Program-made: the position numbers and the translations under genes
Assembly (NCBI GenBank): GCA_041745295.1
Contig: JBGTJE010000030.1
Coordinates: 1 to 64,000 of the forward strand
DNA from: JANMEB01 sp041745295
GTDB lineage: Bacteria; Planctomycetota; Planctomycetia; Pirellulales; Pirellulaceae
DNA: 64,000 nt
Direction of reading: 5' to 3'
In this document: in pieces, positions 35,112 through 43,149 of the stretch
Layout: every line of letters begins with the position of its first letter
Numbering within the stretch: position 1 is the first letter of the stretch
Notes under the pieces: generated by a model
What the model was told of the DNA's origin: nothing
The model's input: only the letters and a program-made list of their open reading frames with translations
Databases searched by the model: none

Positions 35112-36496
35112 CCACGTGGATCATTCGAAGTATTGCCCTCACCTCCATCGGCTTGTTGCTGGTCGGACAGCTGACAGCGCAAGATCAACAGGAGAAGAAG
35201 GAAAAAGCCAAAGCACAGTTGAAGGCCGAACGCCAATCGGAGGCCTCCGTCGAGGAAGCCGCAAAGCATATCGAACAGATGGCGGAAAAGTTGGGCCAGG
35301 AATTGGGTTATGCAGCCGAAGATCATGCGAAGGCCTTAGAGGCTTGGGCCGAGGAGCATGGTGAAGATTGGGAAAAATGGGCTCAGGAATACGAAAAACG
35401 GTTTGAGCAATGGGCCAAATCACACGAACACGAAATGAAAAAATGGGGCGAGCAATTCGAAAAGCAATGGGAGAATTGGGGCGATCGCGTAGCCAAGGGC
35501 GACCTTTCGTCCAAGGAAATCGAAGAGCTGGTCAACAAAAACTTGGAAATGCTCAAGGAACTCCCGCTCAAGGAGATGATCGAAGGCGCAGTCCAAGAAG
35601 GCATGCACGGATTGGATGAAGCCAAGCTGAAAGGGATTAATCAACTGCAGAAGATGGTTGAAGAGAATTTGTCGAAACATCTGGAGCATATGGAGCACAT
35701 GGCCGGCGAAACCGGTGGCCAATTGGAACATGGCATGCATCAGCTCGCCGAATCGATCGAACAGCTCCAACAAGGATTGGACGTCAAGCGCCGCGAGCTG
35801 GGAGAACAAGGCCAGCACCAAGCCGAAAAACTGCGCCATTTGGGCGAGAAAATGCAGTCGGGCAAACTCGACGCGAGTCAACGCAAACTAGCAGAAGAAA
35901 TGCACGCCGAGTTAGAAACCTTCGAGCAGGCTCGTCAAGCGCTGGCCGAAAAGATGGGTGGGAAAGCCAAAGACGCCGCCAAAATGAAAATGGCGCGAGG
36001 TGAGCAGGATGCAGGTCGAGCCTTATTGGAAAAAGTTCGCAACGAACGAGTCCGGATTGCTTCACAAGAGGATGAAGTCGAAGCATTGCGCGCCGAAGTT
36101 CGCGCATTGCGCCGCGAATTGGAACGAACCCGCCAACAACAATCCCAAGGCAATGACGACGACCAAGGGGACGACGAAGAGGAAGCGGACGACGAGGGCG
36201 ATGACCAAGAAGGTGATGACCAAGAAGGTGATGATGAAGAAGAAGGAGACGACGACGCCAGCGAGGGCGACGACGATGAAGGCGATGATGAAGAAGGCGA
36301 CGACGAGAGTGATGAAGGCGACGACGCCGACGAAGAAGGCGACGATGATGAAGAAGGAGATGACGACGCCGATGAAGAGGGCGATGATGAAGAAGGCGAT
36401 GATGATGAAGGGGACGAGGACGAAGGCGACGAGGACGAAGGCGACGACGATGATTCCGAAGACGACGACGATGGAAATCAGCAGATTCGAGCCTAG
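35108..36496 (+). CDS. Exported coiled-coil protein with long Asp/Glu/Gly tail
   Basis: A 462-residue protein with a Sec signal (MTTWIIRSIALTSIGLLLVGQLTA, then QDQQ), preceded by AAGGAG at good spacing. Residues about 30-345 are Lys/Glu/Gln/His-rich predicted alpha helix and coiled coil (VRALRRELERTRQQQ). Residues about 350-457 are a low-complexity tail of Asp, Glu and Gly in GDDEEGDD-like units, with an extreme negative charge. I recognise no family. It is coupled by overlap to the anti-sigma gene, so it is either the envelope-stress signal partner or the main output of the sigma factor. Calcium or polycation binding is plausible from composition only. Its TAG stop lies inside CTAG, which also forms the stop of the convergent FAD gene. 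Confidence 0.8.
   Translation: MTTWIIRSIALTSIGLLLVGQLTAQDQQEKKEKAKAQLKAERQSEASVEEAAKHIEQMAEKLGQELGYAAEDHAKALEAWAEEHGEDWEKWAQEYEKRFEQWAKSHEHEMKKWGEQFEKQWENWGDRVAKGDLSSKEIEELVNKNLEMLKELPLKEMIEGAVQEGMHGLDEAKLKGINQLQKMVEENLSKHLEHMEHMAGETGGQLEHGMHQLAESIEQLQQGLDVKRRELGEQGQHQAEKLRHLGEKMQSGKLDASQRKLAEEMHAELETFEQARQALAEKMGGKAKDAAKMKMARGEQDAGRALLEKVRNERVRIASQEDEVEALRAEVRALRRELERTRQQQSQGNDDDQGDDEEEADDEGDDQEGDDQEGDDEEEGDDDASEGDDDEGDDEEGDDESDEGDDADEEGDDDEEGDDDADEEGDDEEGDDDEGDEDEGDEDEGDDDDSEDDDDGNQQIRA
36152..36480 (+). repeat. Low-complexity trinucleotide-like tract encoding the acidic tail
   Basis: About 330 bases built from GAY/GAR/GGC codons, with recurring GGCGAYGAY-type hexamer units in imperfect tandem. 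Such tracts can change length by slippage. It codes for the tail of the preceding protein and stays in frame throughout. Confidence 0.75.
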
Positions 36497-37761
36497 CGTC
36501 CTCCTCTGTTAATTCGTGACAAGCTGTATTGCCGAGCATCGATATGGGGCGGTTCGCCACCAATCAGCTCGGCAATCAGCTTTCCGGTTCCGGTCGCCGT
36601 CGACAGGCCGAGCATATTGTGGCCGGCCGCAATCCACACGTTATTTGCAATCGGTGCGCGATCGATGAACGGCAGGCTGTCCCATGTCATCGGACGCCAG
36701 CCATACCATTTTTCCAACACCGGTTCGCAAAAGGGCTCGCGCAGATAGAGACGAGCCGCCGACGTCAACAGCTTGAGCCGACGTTCGTTGAGCGAGCTAT
36801 CGTAGCCGGCGAATTCCATGGTCGAACCAATCCGGTAACACGACGGGAGGGGCGTAATGGCGACCCGGTGCTGCTCAAAAATCAGCGGATAGGTCGGGCA
36901 GATGCTCGGACGCGGCATCGTAATCGAGTATCCCTTGCCCGGCTGGATCGGCACGCGGCAACCCAGCAATTGATTCCATTGCGGCGTCCACGCCCCGGTC
37001 GCGGCGACGAAGCAATCGCCCGAAATCTCGCCCTGCGAAGTCTTCGCGGTTTTTGCGACGCCGCCTTCTACTATGAATTGATCGCAATGGCAGTTCTCAA
37101 CAATCCGCACCCCGCGGCCGAGTAAGATTCGCTTGAGCTCACTCATCAAGAGATCGGGGCGCAGATGGCTGTCGTCCGGATAGTACCACGCTCCTCCGAG
37201 CCCAGAAACCAGCGCCGGTTCCATCGCTTCCAGTGCGCGGCCATCGACGGGTCGACCGAAGACTCCGAATTGCTTTTCGGTCAACGCATTGGTTTTTTCG
37301 AATTCGTGAAATTCGTGTTCGTCTTGGTAAACAAACAACAATCCCACTTGCTGCCATTCGCAGTTTAATTTCTCTCCCGTGATGAGTTCCCGATAAAGCT
37401 CCTTGGAAGATTGCAGCAAATGATGAAGGCCCGCTGCGGCAGCCAACATATCGCGCTGATTGCAACGCCGGGCAAAGTTCCATAACCAGCGCCATAGCGC
37501 CGGAGACCAGCGTGGCTTGATGTAGAACGGAGAGTCGCCTCTCAGCATGGACCGCAGCGCCTTTTGCATGCCCCCCGGCGTCGTGAGGGGCAACACGTGG
37601 CTTGGGGAAATATAGCCGCAGTTTCCATGTGAGCATCCACCGCCAAACCGGCCACGATCCACGAGCGTGATCTGCCGGCCGCTCTTGGCCAGATACCAGG
37701 CGCACATTCCCCCAATCACACCCCCGCCGATCACGACGATCTGATCCGAGTCTTGAGTCAT
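36493..37761 (-). CDS. FAD-dependent D-amino acid dehydrogenase, probably D-hydroxyproline dehydrogenase
   Basis: A 422-residue flavoprotein of the DadA/DAO type. It begins with a nucleotide-binding motif (VVIGGGVIGGMCAWYLAKSG) and has GGGCSHGNCGYISPSH early on. The C-terminal YGWRPMTWDSLPFIDRAP and VWIAAGHNMLGLSTATGTGK segments are typical of this group. In hydroxyproline catabolism such an enzyme oxidises cis-4-hydroxy-D-proline to 1-pyrroline-4-hydroxy-2-carboxylate. It overlaps the epimerase gene by four bases (ATGA), which strongly links the two steps. No signal peptide is present; it is probably peripheral to the membrane or cytoplasmic. Confidence 0.85.
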   Translation of the reverse strand: MTQDSDQIVVIGGGVIGGMCAWYLAKSGRQITLVDRGRFGGGCSHGNCGYISPSHVLPLTTPGGMQKALRSMLRGDSPFYIKPRWSPALWRWLWNFARRCNQRDMLAAAAGLHHLLQSSKELYRELITGEKLNCEWQQVGLLFVYQDEHEFHEFEKTNALTEKQFGVFGRPVDGRALEAMEPALVSGLGGAWYYPDDSHLRPDLLMSELKRILLGRGVRIVENCHCDQFIVEGGVAKTAKTSQGEISGDCFVAATGAWTPQWNQLLGCRVPIQPGKGYSITMPRPSICPTYPLIFEQHRVAITPLPSCYRIGSTMEFAGYDSSLNERRLKLLTSAARLYLREPFCEPVLEKWYGWRPMTWDSLPFIDRAPIANNVWIAAGHNMLGLSTATGTGKLIAELIGGEPPHIDARQYSLSRINRGGR

Positions 37762-38717
37762 TTGCGAATTCCGAAGCGAAACGGGTCATCGGCTTGGATT
37801 AGAATCCGACTGTGGGCACAAATAAACGCGCGGCCTGAGATATGTGGAACGATCGCTCTGCCCGCATCGCGCTCGTAATACGTTTCAAAAACGCTTCCCA
37901 AGATTCCCGCTTGCCGCCAGACTTGGCCCGGTGCCAGCATACCGTCCGCCGCCAAACACGCCAGCTTGGCGCTGGTTCCCGTGCCACAGGGAGAGCGATC
38001 GTACGCGCCGCCCGGGCACATCACAAAGTTCTGACTGTCGGCGCCGACGGCCGCGCCCGATCCGAACAGTTCGACATGATCAATGCGAGCGCCACCTTCC
38101 CCCGTGATCCCCTGATCGGCAAGCGCCGAATCAATCATCAATGTGACGGTCGTCAACCGCGGTGCATTGTCGAGCGAGATTCGCTCCGAAGAATTCTTGA
38201 CCAAGAAGAACCAATTCCCGCCCCAAGCGATATCCCCTTCGACCCTGCCGTAGTCGGGGACGTCAACTGCTACGCTGGCGCGGTAACGAAAGGCCGGAAC
38301 GTTGACGATCGTCACGCGCGAGTGGTCGTGGAGGGTCGCCGCGACGATTCCCACGGGCGTTTCAATCCGATACTTGCCAGGTATGATCCGTCCGATGTGG
38401 CCGAGCGTGACCAGCAAGCCAATCATGCCGTGGCCACACATTCCCAAATAACCAACATTATTGAAAAAGATGACCGCGGCCTCGCAATGTGGGTCGTGTG
38501 GCTCAACCAGCAGTCCCCCGACAAGCACATCCGAGCCGCGTGGTTCATTGACAATTGCCGATCGAATCGTATCGAATCGTTGGCGAAAAATCTCCCGCCG
38601 TTCGGCGAGGCTACCCGAGCCCAAATCTGGCCCCCCCGCCAGGACGATCCGCGTCGGCTCGCCCTCGGTGTGCGAATCGATGACTTCAATCTCAGCGGAA
38701 AAGCTGGCGTTGGACAT
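37758..38717 (-). CDS. 4-hydroxyproline 2-epimerase (proline racemase family)
   Basis: Converts trans-4-hydroxy-L-proline to cis-4-hydroxy-D-proline. It has 319 residues. The two catalytic cysteines are visible: C94 in GMCGHG and C244 in SPCGTGTSA. The IDSHTEGEPTRIVLAGGP opening is diagnostic for the family. The start at 38717 (MSNASFSAEIEVI) was preferred over the longer frame to 38762. Its overlap with the FAD enzyme and the nearby semialdehyde dehydrogenase support hydroxyproline over plain proline racemisation or 3-hydroxyproline dehydration (which needs Thr in place of the second Cys). An inverted-repeat element lies directly upstream. Confidence 0.88.
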   Translation of the reverse strand: MSNASFSAEIEVIDSHTEGEPTRIVLAGGPDLGSGSLAERREIFRQRFDTIRSAIVNEPRGSDVLVGGLLVEPHDPHCEAAVIFFNNVGYLGMCGHGMIGLLVTLGHIGRIIPGKYRIETPVGIVAATLHDHSRVTIVNVPAFRYRASVAVDVPDYGRVEGDIAWGGNWFFLVKNSSERISLDNAPRLTTVTLMIDSALADQGITGEGGARIDHVELFGSGAAVGADSQNFVMCPGGAYDRSPCGTGTSAKLACLAADGMLAPGQVWRQAGILGSVFETYYERDAGRAIVPHISGRAFICAHSRILIQADDPFRFGIRK

Positions 38718-38743
38718 GCTGGTTTGAATAAATGAAAAGAAAA

Positions 38744-38967
38744 TTAACCGCAACGAACGCAAAGATCACAAAGAAAACCAGAGGAGAATTCCTGATTCGA
38801 GCGGCAGGCCATGAACTTCTGCGCGATTTCGATTGAACTGAATCCGATTATGTATTGACCGGGATGCTGACAATGGGCTCCACGCAGCCGTTTTGACCGA
38901 TTCCTAATTTAGAGGTTTCTAGGCCTCCTTTTTTTCTTTGCGATCTTTGCGTTCGTTGCGGTGAATT
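38744..38967. repeat. Inverted-repeat element between hydroxyproline genes
   Basis: Left arm TTAACCGCAACGAACGCAAA, continuing to about 38776, and its near-exact reverse complement at 38931-38962 (TTTGCGTTCGTTGCGGT). About 155 bases lie between the arms. No coding potential is seen. It separates the epimerase and semialdehyde dehydrogenase genes and may have been inserted into a formerly continuous operon. Similar 'CGCAAAGAACGCAAAGA' arms occur widely in environmental genomes. Confidence 0.65.
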
Positions 38968-38981
38968 CTCTTTCGAGGCGT

Positions 38982-40568
38982 CTAAATGCTCTCCGTCGTC
39001 CAGTGACCGTCGATGAAGCGGGCCATTTGACCGTTGGGGTTCTTGTTTCGCAGCGCCGGCGGCAAGCGATCTTCGCGGACGTGGTCGAAGCATTGCAATA
39101 CGGCAAACCGCCGCAGCGAGGCTGGGATTCCAACCGCCGTGAATCCGGGATGCCCCGTCGCAGGATACGGTCCGCCATGCTGCATCGCCGGTGAGACGAC
39201 AACCCCTGTGGGCATTTTGTCGTTCATGAGTCGCCCGACTTTGGAGCGGAGTAGCTGCGCCAACCGCAGGTAGTCGTTTTCCTCGGTTCCATCAGTTGCC
39301 GAATAAATTGCCCCGGTCAAGTTGCCATGCATGCGCGCGATCAGCCCGGCGATTGCCGAAGAGTTTGTCGCCATCACGAGCAGTGTTGCCGCGCCAAACA
39401 TCTCGGTTTGAAACAATTCGGAACTGTCCAAGAATTGCTGGCCCGTGATTCGCAATAAAGTGTTTTCAAAGGCCAGTCGCTTTCCTTCGAGAGGCTTGCC
39501 TCCGGTGGCGAGTACTGCCCCGGCCGCGATAATGCGGTTCACATTTTCGCCCAGCGACTTCAGTACACCCGGCGAGAGCAGCGTCCCGGGAACCGATTCG
39601 CGAAATCGCTGTGCCACGTTGTCTCCAAATTGTTGGCCGGCCGAATCATCGACAACGAAAACCAGCCCCGGATTTGTACACATTTGGCCCGCGGCGGCCG
39701 TGCAACTTGCGAACAGTTGGTCGGCGACTTCGTTCGGTCGCTCGCGCAACGCGCCGGGCAGAATCACGACCGGATTCAAGCTCGACATTTCCAAGTAGAT
39801 GGGAATCCCTGCCGCGTCGCACGCCGACTTGAGAGCCAGTCCGGCTGCCTTGCTTCCGGTAAAGCTAACAGCGCCGACGCGCCGATCTGATACCCAACGC
39901 AATCCGACTTCGGGAGGAACGTGATAAAGCAATTGGCAGGTGGCCGCAGGCAACGTCGATTGAGCAAGTACCTCGGCGGCGATTTCCGCAAATTTGCGAG
40001 TCGTCCCGGGGTGGCTGGGATGGCCTTTGGCGATCACCGGGTTTCCGGCGGCGATGGCTGCTGCAAAGTCTCCGCCGGCCATCCCATTGAAAGCAAACGG
40101 AAAATTGTTCGGGCCAATCGCGATGACCGGGCCGATCGGCGCAAAGTACGATCGCAATTCGTTCGCCTTGTCGATCGTCGGCATCGACCAAGAACCATCG
40201 CGAGCCGCGCTCGCTGCCTGCAAAAGTTGATGGGTCGTTCGCTTGAGTTCGACGTCCTTGAGTCGTGGCGAAATTGGCAACCCCGTCTCGCGGTTGGCAA
40301 TTGCACAGATTTCATCGCCGCTGGTCTCGATCGCCGCCGCGTACGTCTCCAAAAAATTGGCAATCCGATCCACCGGCATGCTGCGCAGTTCAACGGCCGC
40401 GGCACTGGCGGCTTCGAGCATCGCATCGCAATCGGACCAGTCGCTGATCGGAAATTGCTCCACCAGCGACTGGCCGTTGGTCGGATCGAACGCCGAAAAC
40501 GTGCCCGTCGCGGCGGCTGAGCGCCAAACCCCGTCTGCCAAAATCAGTTGCATCATTCCCCCGTCCAT
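38982..40568 (-). CDS. Aldehyde dehydrogenase, probable alpha-ketoglutaric semialdehyde dehydrogenase
   Basis: Last step of hydroxyproline degradation: oxidises 2,5-dioxopentanoate to 2-oxoglutarate with NAD(P). It has 528 residues, in the range for KGSADH. C297 lies in AAAGQMCTNPG and E260 in YLEMSSLNP, the catalytic Cys and Glu of the ALDH fold. The cofactor-side motif IGPNNFPFAFN and the VSFTGSKAAG nucleotide-binding turn are present. The start may also be one of the ATGs at 40556 or 40553. A 19-base dyad sits six bases upstream of the ATG. Functional assignment is strengthened by the epimerase, dehydrogenase and DapA-like genes. Confidence 0.85.
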   Translation of the reverse strand: MDGGMMQLILADGVWRSAAATGTFSAFDPTNGQSLVEQFPISDWSDCDAMLEAASAAAVELRSMPVDRIANFLETYAAAIETSGDEICAIANRETGLPISPRLKDVELKRTTHQLLQAASAARDGSWSMPTIDKANELRSYFAPIGPVIAIGPNNFPFAFNGMAGGDFAAAIAAGNPVIAKGHPSHPGTTRKFAEIAAEVLAQSTLPAATCQLLYHVPPEVGLRWVSDRRVGAVSFTGSKAAGLALKSACDAAGIPIYLEMSSLNPVVILPGALRERPNEVADQLFASCTAAAGQMCTNPGLVFVVDDSAGQQFGDNVAQRFRESVPGTLLSPGVLKSLGENVNRIIAAGAVLATGGKPLEGKRLAFENTLLRITGQQFLDSSELFQTEMFGAATLLVMATNSSAIAGLIARMHGNLTGAIYSATDGTEENDYLRLAQLLRSKVGRLMNDKMPTGVVVSPAMQHGGPYPATGHPGFTAVGIPASLRRFAVLQCFDHVREDRLPPALRNKNPNGQMARFIDGHWTTESI

Positions 40569-40574
40569 CGATTA

Positions 40575-40593
40575 CTGAGGTCGCGATCCTCAG
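40575..40593. promoter_or_regulatory. Palindromic operator or hairpin candidate
   Basis: CTGAGGTCGCGATCCTCAG, with perfect 6-base arms around TCGCGAT, sits six bases upstream of the dehydrogenase start codon (read on the minus strand). It could be a repressor operator for the hydroxyproline genes or an RNA hairpin hiding the translation start. Not seen elsewhere in this window. Confidence 0.4.
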
Positions 40594-40956
40594 CATACGA
40601 AACAACCGTTTTCTTCGCGATACCCATGGTGGAGTTCCGGCAAAGCTGCGCGGCGAAACGAGACGCAGCCTCGTTGAGCATCGACAGCCGCCGCGCCGGC
40701 TAATTACGCGTTGGCTACTGCCGCCTGTAGCGATTGTGCTAGACGATCGCAGTCGGAAGCAGTATGAACCGGACCGTTCGAAACGTCAGCCAAGCAGTCC
40801 GGACGTAATCTTGAAGAACCATCCACTCGGCGCGTAATGAAGTCATTCGCTTTGATTGTCGCCGTTCGCGCCGCGAGAGAACGTGCGTTTGCCGAGCAAA
40901 AGGCGACACTACCAACGGGGCGAACCTACTCGCCAAACTCAGCGGCAAGATTTCTC
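40594..40956. other. Divergent spacer
   Basis: Between the dehydrogenase (leftward) and the acetyltransferase-like gene (rightward). No gene recognised. The acetyltransferase frame is open to an ATG at 40837, but that part looks unlike coding sequence. A pair of short inverted arms (GTCCGGA/TCCGGAC) is seen around 40769-40803. Confidence 0.35.
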
Positions 40957-42246
40957 ATGAACCATCAAACGTCGTTCGTCAATTTCTCCGATTCTACGGC
41001 GCGCAACGAACGCTGCAAACGCTGGAATGCACTCTGGGAAACTAGTACTTCGCGGTTTCCACTTTCGCGCTGGGAACATATCGAATTGTGGCGCGAAACC
41101 TTTGCCCCGAACCAATCAATGCAAGGGTTGATTATCGAGCGCGACAATCATTGGATCGCAGCACTACCCCTCGTCACGAATCGATTGCTGGGAATGCTCT
41201 CGATAGGAGATGTCCCATACGATGACTGGACCGACTCGCCGGAATGGATCGTTGCGGAGAACGTGGCCGATGATCCCACGGTGTACGATCAACTGGTCGC
41301 CGCATTGCGCAAGCTGCGCTATCCGCTCGTGCGAGTTGCGCTATTGGCAAAGGGGACGACCGCCAATCTTGGGTTTGAGCAAGCCATCGCTCGGGCGGGA
41401 TTGGCATTCGATATCGCGGCTCGGTATAAAGTCGGCATGATTGACGTGTGCGGCCCGAATGCCCCATCGAATTGGGAAGCCTATCAGGCCGCTTGGTCGG
41501 GGAACTTTCGTCGCCAAATGCGCAAGATGATGCGCCGCGCGGAAGAGCTCGGCGGCGTCGAGCTCGTGGTCCATCAGCCAGCCAACAGCAGGGGAGTGGA
41601 TGAACTAATTCGAGAAGGCTTTGCCATCGAAGACCAAAGTTGGAAAGGGCGTAATGGCACGTCGGTCATGCGATCTCCCGGAATGTTGGAGTTCTTTATT
41701 CGACAGGCCCAATTGCTCGCCGACCAAGCCAAATTAACTTTGCTGTTCTTGCGGCATGGCGGACAATCCATCGCATTTGAATACGGCTGGACTTGTCGGC
41801 GGATTTATTATTCGCCCAAAGTCGGGTTCGATGATCGCTTCAGTCATTTGAGCCCGGGCCAAGTCCTGCGGCTTTTATGGTTGGAGAAGCTCTTCGCGGA
41901 ACGGACTCACGACGCCGTTGATTTTGCGGGACCACTATCCGAAGCGACCGAAAAATGGACCACGCGCAGCTATCCGATGCAACGCTTGATCACCGCCACG
42001 GGCGCAACCGGTCGAATATTGCTCGGTGCCGGTCGCGCAGCGCTGCAGCTGCGAACCCAAGCGAAAGCATTCGCCGCCAAAGCAAAAAAGGGGTGGAACG
42101 TCCCTGAGTCCTCGACGGGTGTGGTAATCACCGATCGAGCAGACGTTGTCGTTGGGTCTCCGGACCCTCCACCCGCGCGCGCTGTGCGCGGGTCTCCCGA
42201 CCCCGCACTCTCCCGACCGAAGGTCTCCTGTCGCGCCGCCGAATGA
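40957..42246 (+). CDS. GNAT-like acyltransferase (BcsL/CelD-like)
   Basis: A 429-residue protein resembling the GNAT-type acetyltransferases linked with polysaccharide synthesis (CelD/BcsL-like) and FemAB-like folds. A central stretch WSGNFRRQMRKMMRRAEELG and the region SIAFEYGWTCRRIYYSPKVG followed by GFDDRFSHLSPGQVLRLLW fit the C-terminal GNAT half. The start at 40957 (MNHQTSFV) is uncertain. The last 35 residues (GSPDPPPARAVRGSPDP) derive from a GC-rich palindromic repeat, so the natural C-terminus may have been replaced. Donor and acceptor are unknown. It lies on the strand opposite to its hydroxyproline neighbours. Confidence 0.7.
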   Translation: MNHQTSFVNFSDSTARNERCKRWNALWETSTSRFPLSRWEHIELWRETFAPNQSMQGLIIERDNHWIAALPLVTNRLLGMLSIGDVPYDDWTDSPEWIVAENVADDPTVYDQLVAALRKLRYPLVRVALLAKGTTANLGFEQAIARAGLAFDIAARYKVGMIDVCGPNAPSNWEAYQAAWSGNFRRQMRKMMRRAEELGGVELVVHQPANSRGVDELIREGFAIEDQSWKGRNGTSVMRSPGMLEFFIRQAQLLADQAKLTLLFLRHGGQSIAFEYGWTCRRIYYSPKVGFDDRFSHLSPGQVLRLLWLEKLFAERTHDAVDFAGPLSEATEKWTTRSYPMQRLITATGATGRILLGAGRAALQLRTQAKAFAAKAKKGWNVPESSTGVVITDRADVVVGSPDPPPARAVRGSPDPALSRPKVSCRAAE

Positions 42247-42349
42247 GTCTCCTGGCTGCCGGCAAATAAGTTGGTAATTGGCAGGGGTTGTCAATAGACT
42301 ATTCTTCATGACTGAAGAACCCGCGATTCCTTGAACAAGGGCCGCTCGA

Positions 42350-42750
42350 ATGAAATGCTTTTATCATCGAGACGCTGACGCGGTCGGAACGTGCAAGAGC
42401 TGCTGCCGCGGCCTTTGTGCGGAATGCGCGGTCGAGGTTACGGATGGCCTCGCTTGCCGAAGCCGCTGCGAGGAAACGGTCAACTCGTTGTCTGCGCTCA
42501 TTGATCGAAACCGCCGAACATATCCAAGCGCTACCGGCCCTTCTACTGCGATGGGTTCTGCTTTGTGCTCGCGGGAATCGCTTTTTTGATTGCCGGATTG
42601 TTCACGATACAACGCGGACCAATGAATGTCATTACGGTCCTCGGCCTCGTCATGATTCCAATTGGCGGATACCTATTTTGGTACGTTCGCCTCGTGAAGC
42701 GGGCAAAGAGCTTGTTCAATTTAGCCGGAGCGCAGAAACGTTCGGCATGA
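42350..42750 (+). pseudogene. B-box zinc-finger/membrane protein, frameshifted
   Basis: The first part, read from the ATG at 42350, encodes MKCFYHRDADAVGTCKSC, then CRGLCAECAVEV and CRSRCEETVNSLSALIDRN, a B-box-type zinc finger known at the start of planctomycete two-part proteins. The frame then runs into a stop near 42588. The second part continues in another frame: ISKRYRPFYCDGF, CFVLAGIAFLIAGLFTI and a second membrane segment to 42750. The break lies near 42505-42520, consistent with a single-base loss or gain. There is no obvious slippery sequence, so this is a pseudogene or a sequencing error, not programmed frameshifting. Confidence 0.65.
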
Positions 42751-42759
42751 CGGTTGCCA

Positions 42760-42925
42760 AGATGCCACGGGATTGCCCCGTGGAGTTTCACGTTCGTTTC
42801 TACTATCAGCTCGAACTAGTCCTTCCCTGGATGCCACGGGCTTGCCCCGTGGAGGCTCACATTTATTGGACGGGTGCGTCTTCGCAAAACCTAACCATCC
42901 ACAGGGCAAGCCTGTGGGATTCAGG
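42760..42925. repeat. Three spaced hairpins (CCACGGGNTTGCCCCGTGG type)
   Basis: GATGCCACGGGATTGCCCCG (42761), GATGCCACGGGCTTGCCCCG (42831) and a related CCACAGGGCAAGCCTGTGG (42899-42917) each form a short stem. The copies are about 70 bases apart. The rest of 42751-43149 has no recognisable gene. They may be degraded repeat elements that inserted after the broken B-box gene. Confidence 0.6.
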
Positions 42926-43149
42926 AAATAATGTTCCTCGGCGAGAAGTAGAAGCAAACCTAGCAAACCACGGGATTCGCAGAACAGACGTGCCAAACGT
43001 TTGAGCAAATCGAAGCGTGTGAATATTTCCACGCCCTTCGAAGACTCAGGGACGTGCCACCCAAAACACTTAAAGGCGTGCCAACCCAAAAAACTCAACG
43101 ACGTCACACCCTTTTGGAAAGCATGGAGACGGCAGCAAGATTGTGGTGG

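Noticed and set aside
36492..36563. An Arg/His-rich minus-strand frame (35784-36563) opposite the acidic tail.
   Set aside because: It is the mirror of the Asp/Glu/Gly codon tract and has no independent support.
42760..42925. A possible CRISPR-like array.
   Set aside because: Only three imperfect hairpins, one inverted, with no cas genes and irregular spacers.
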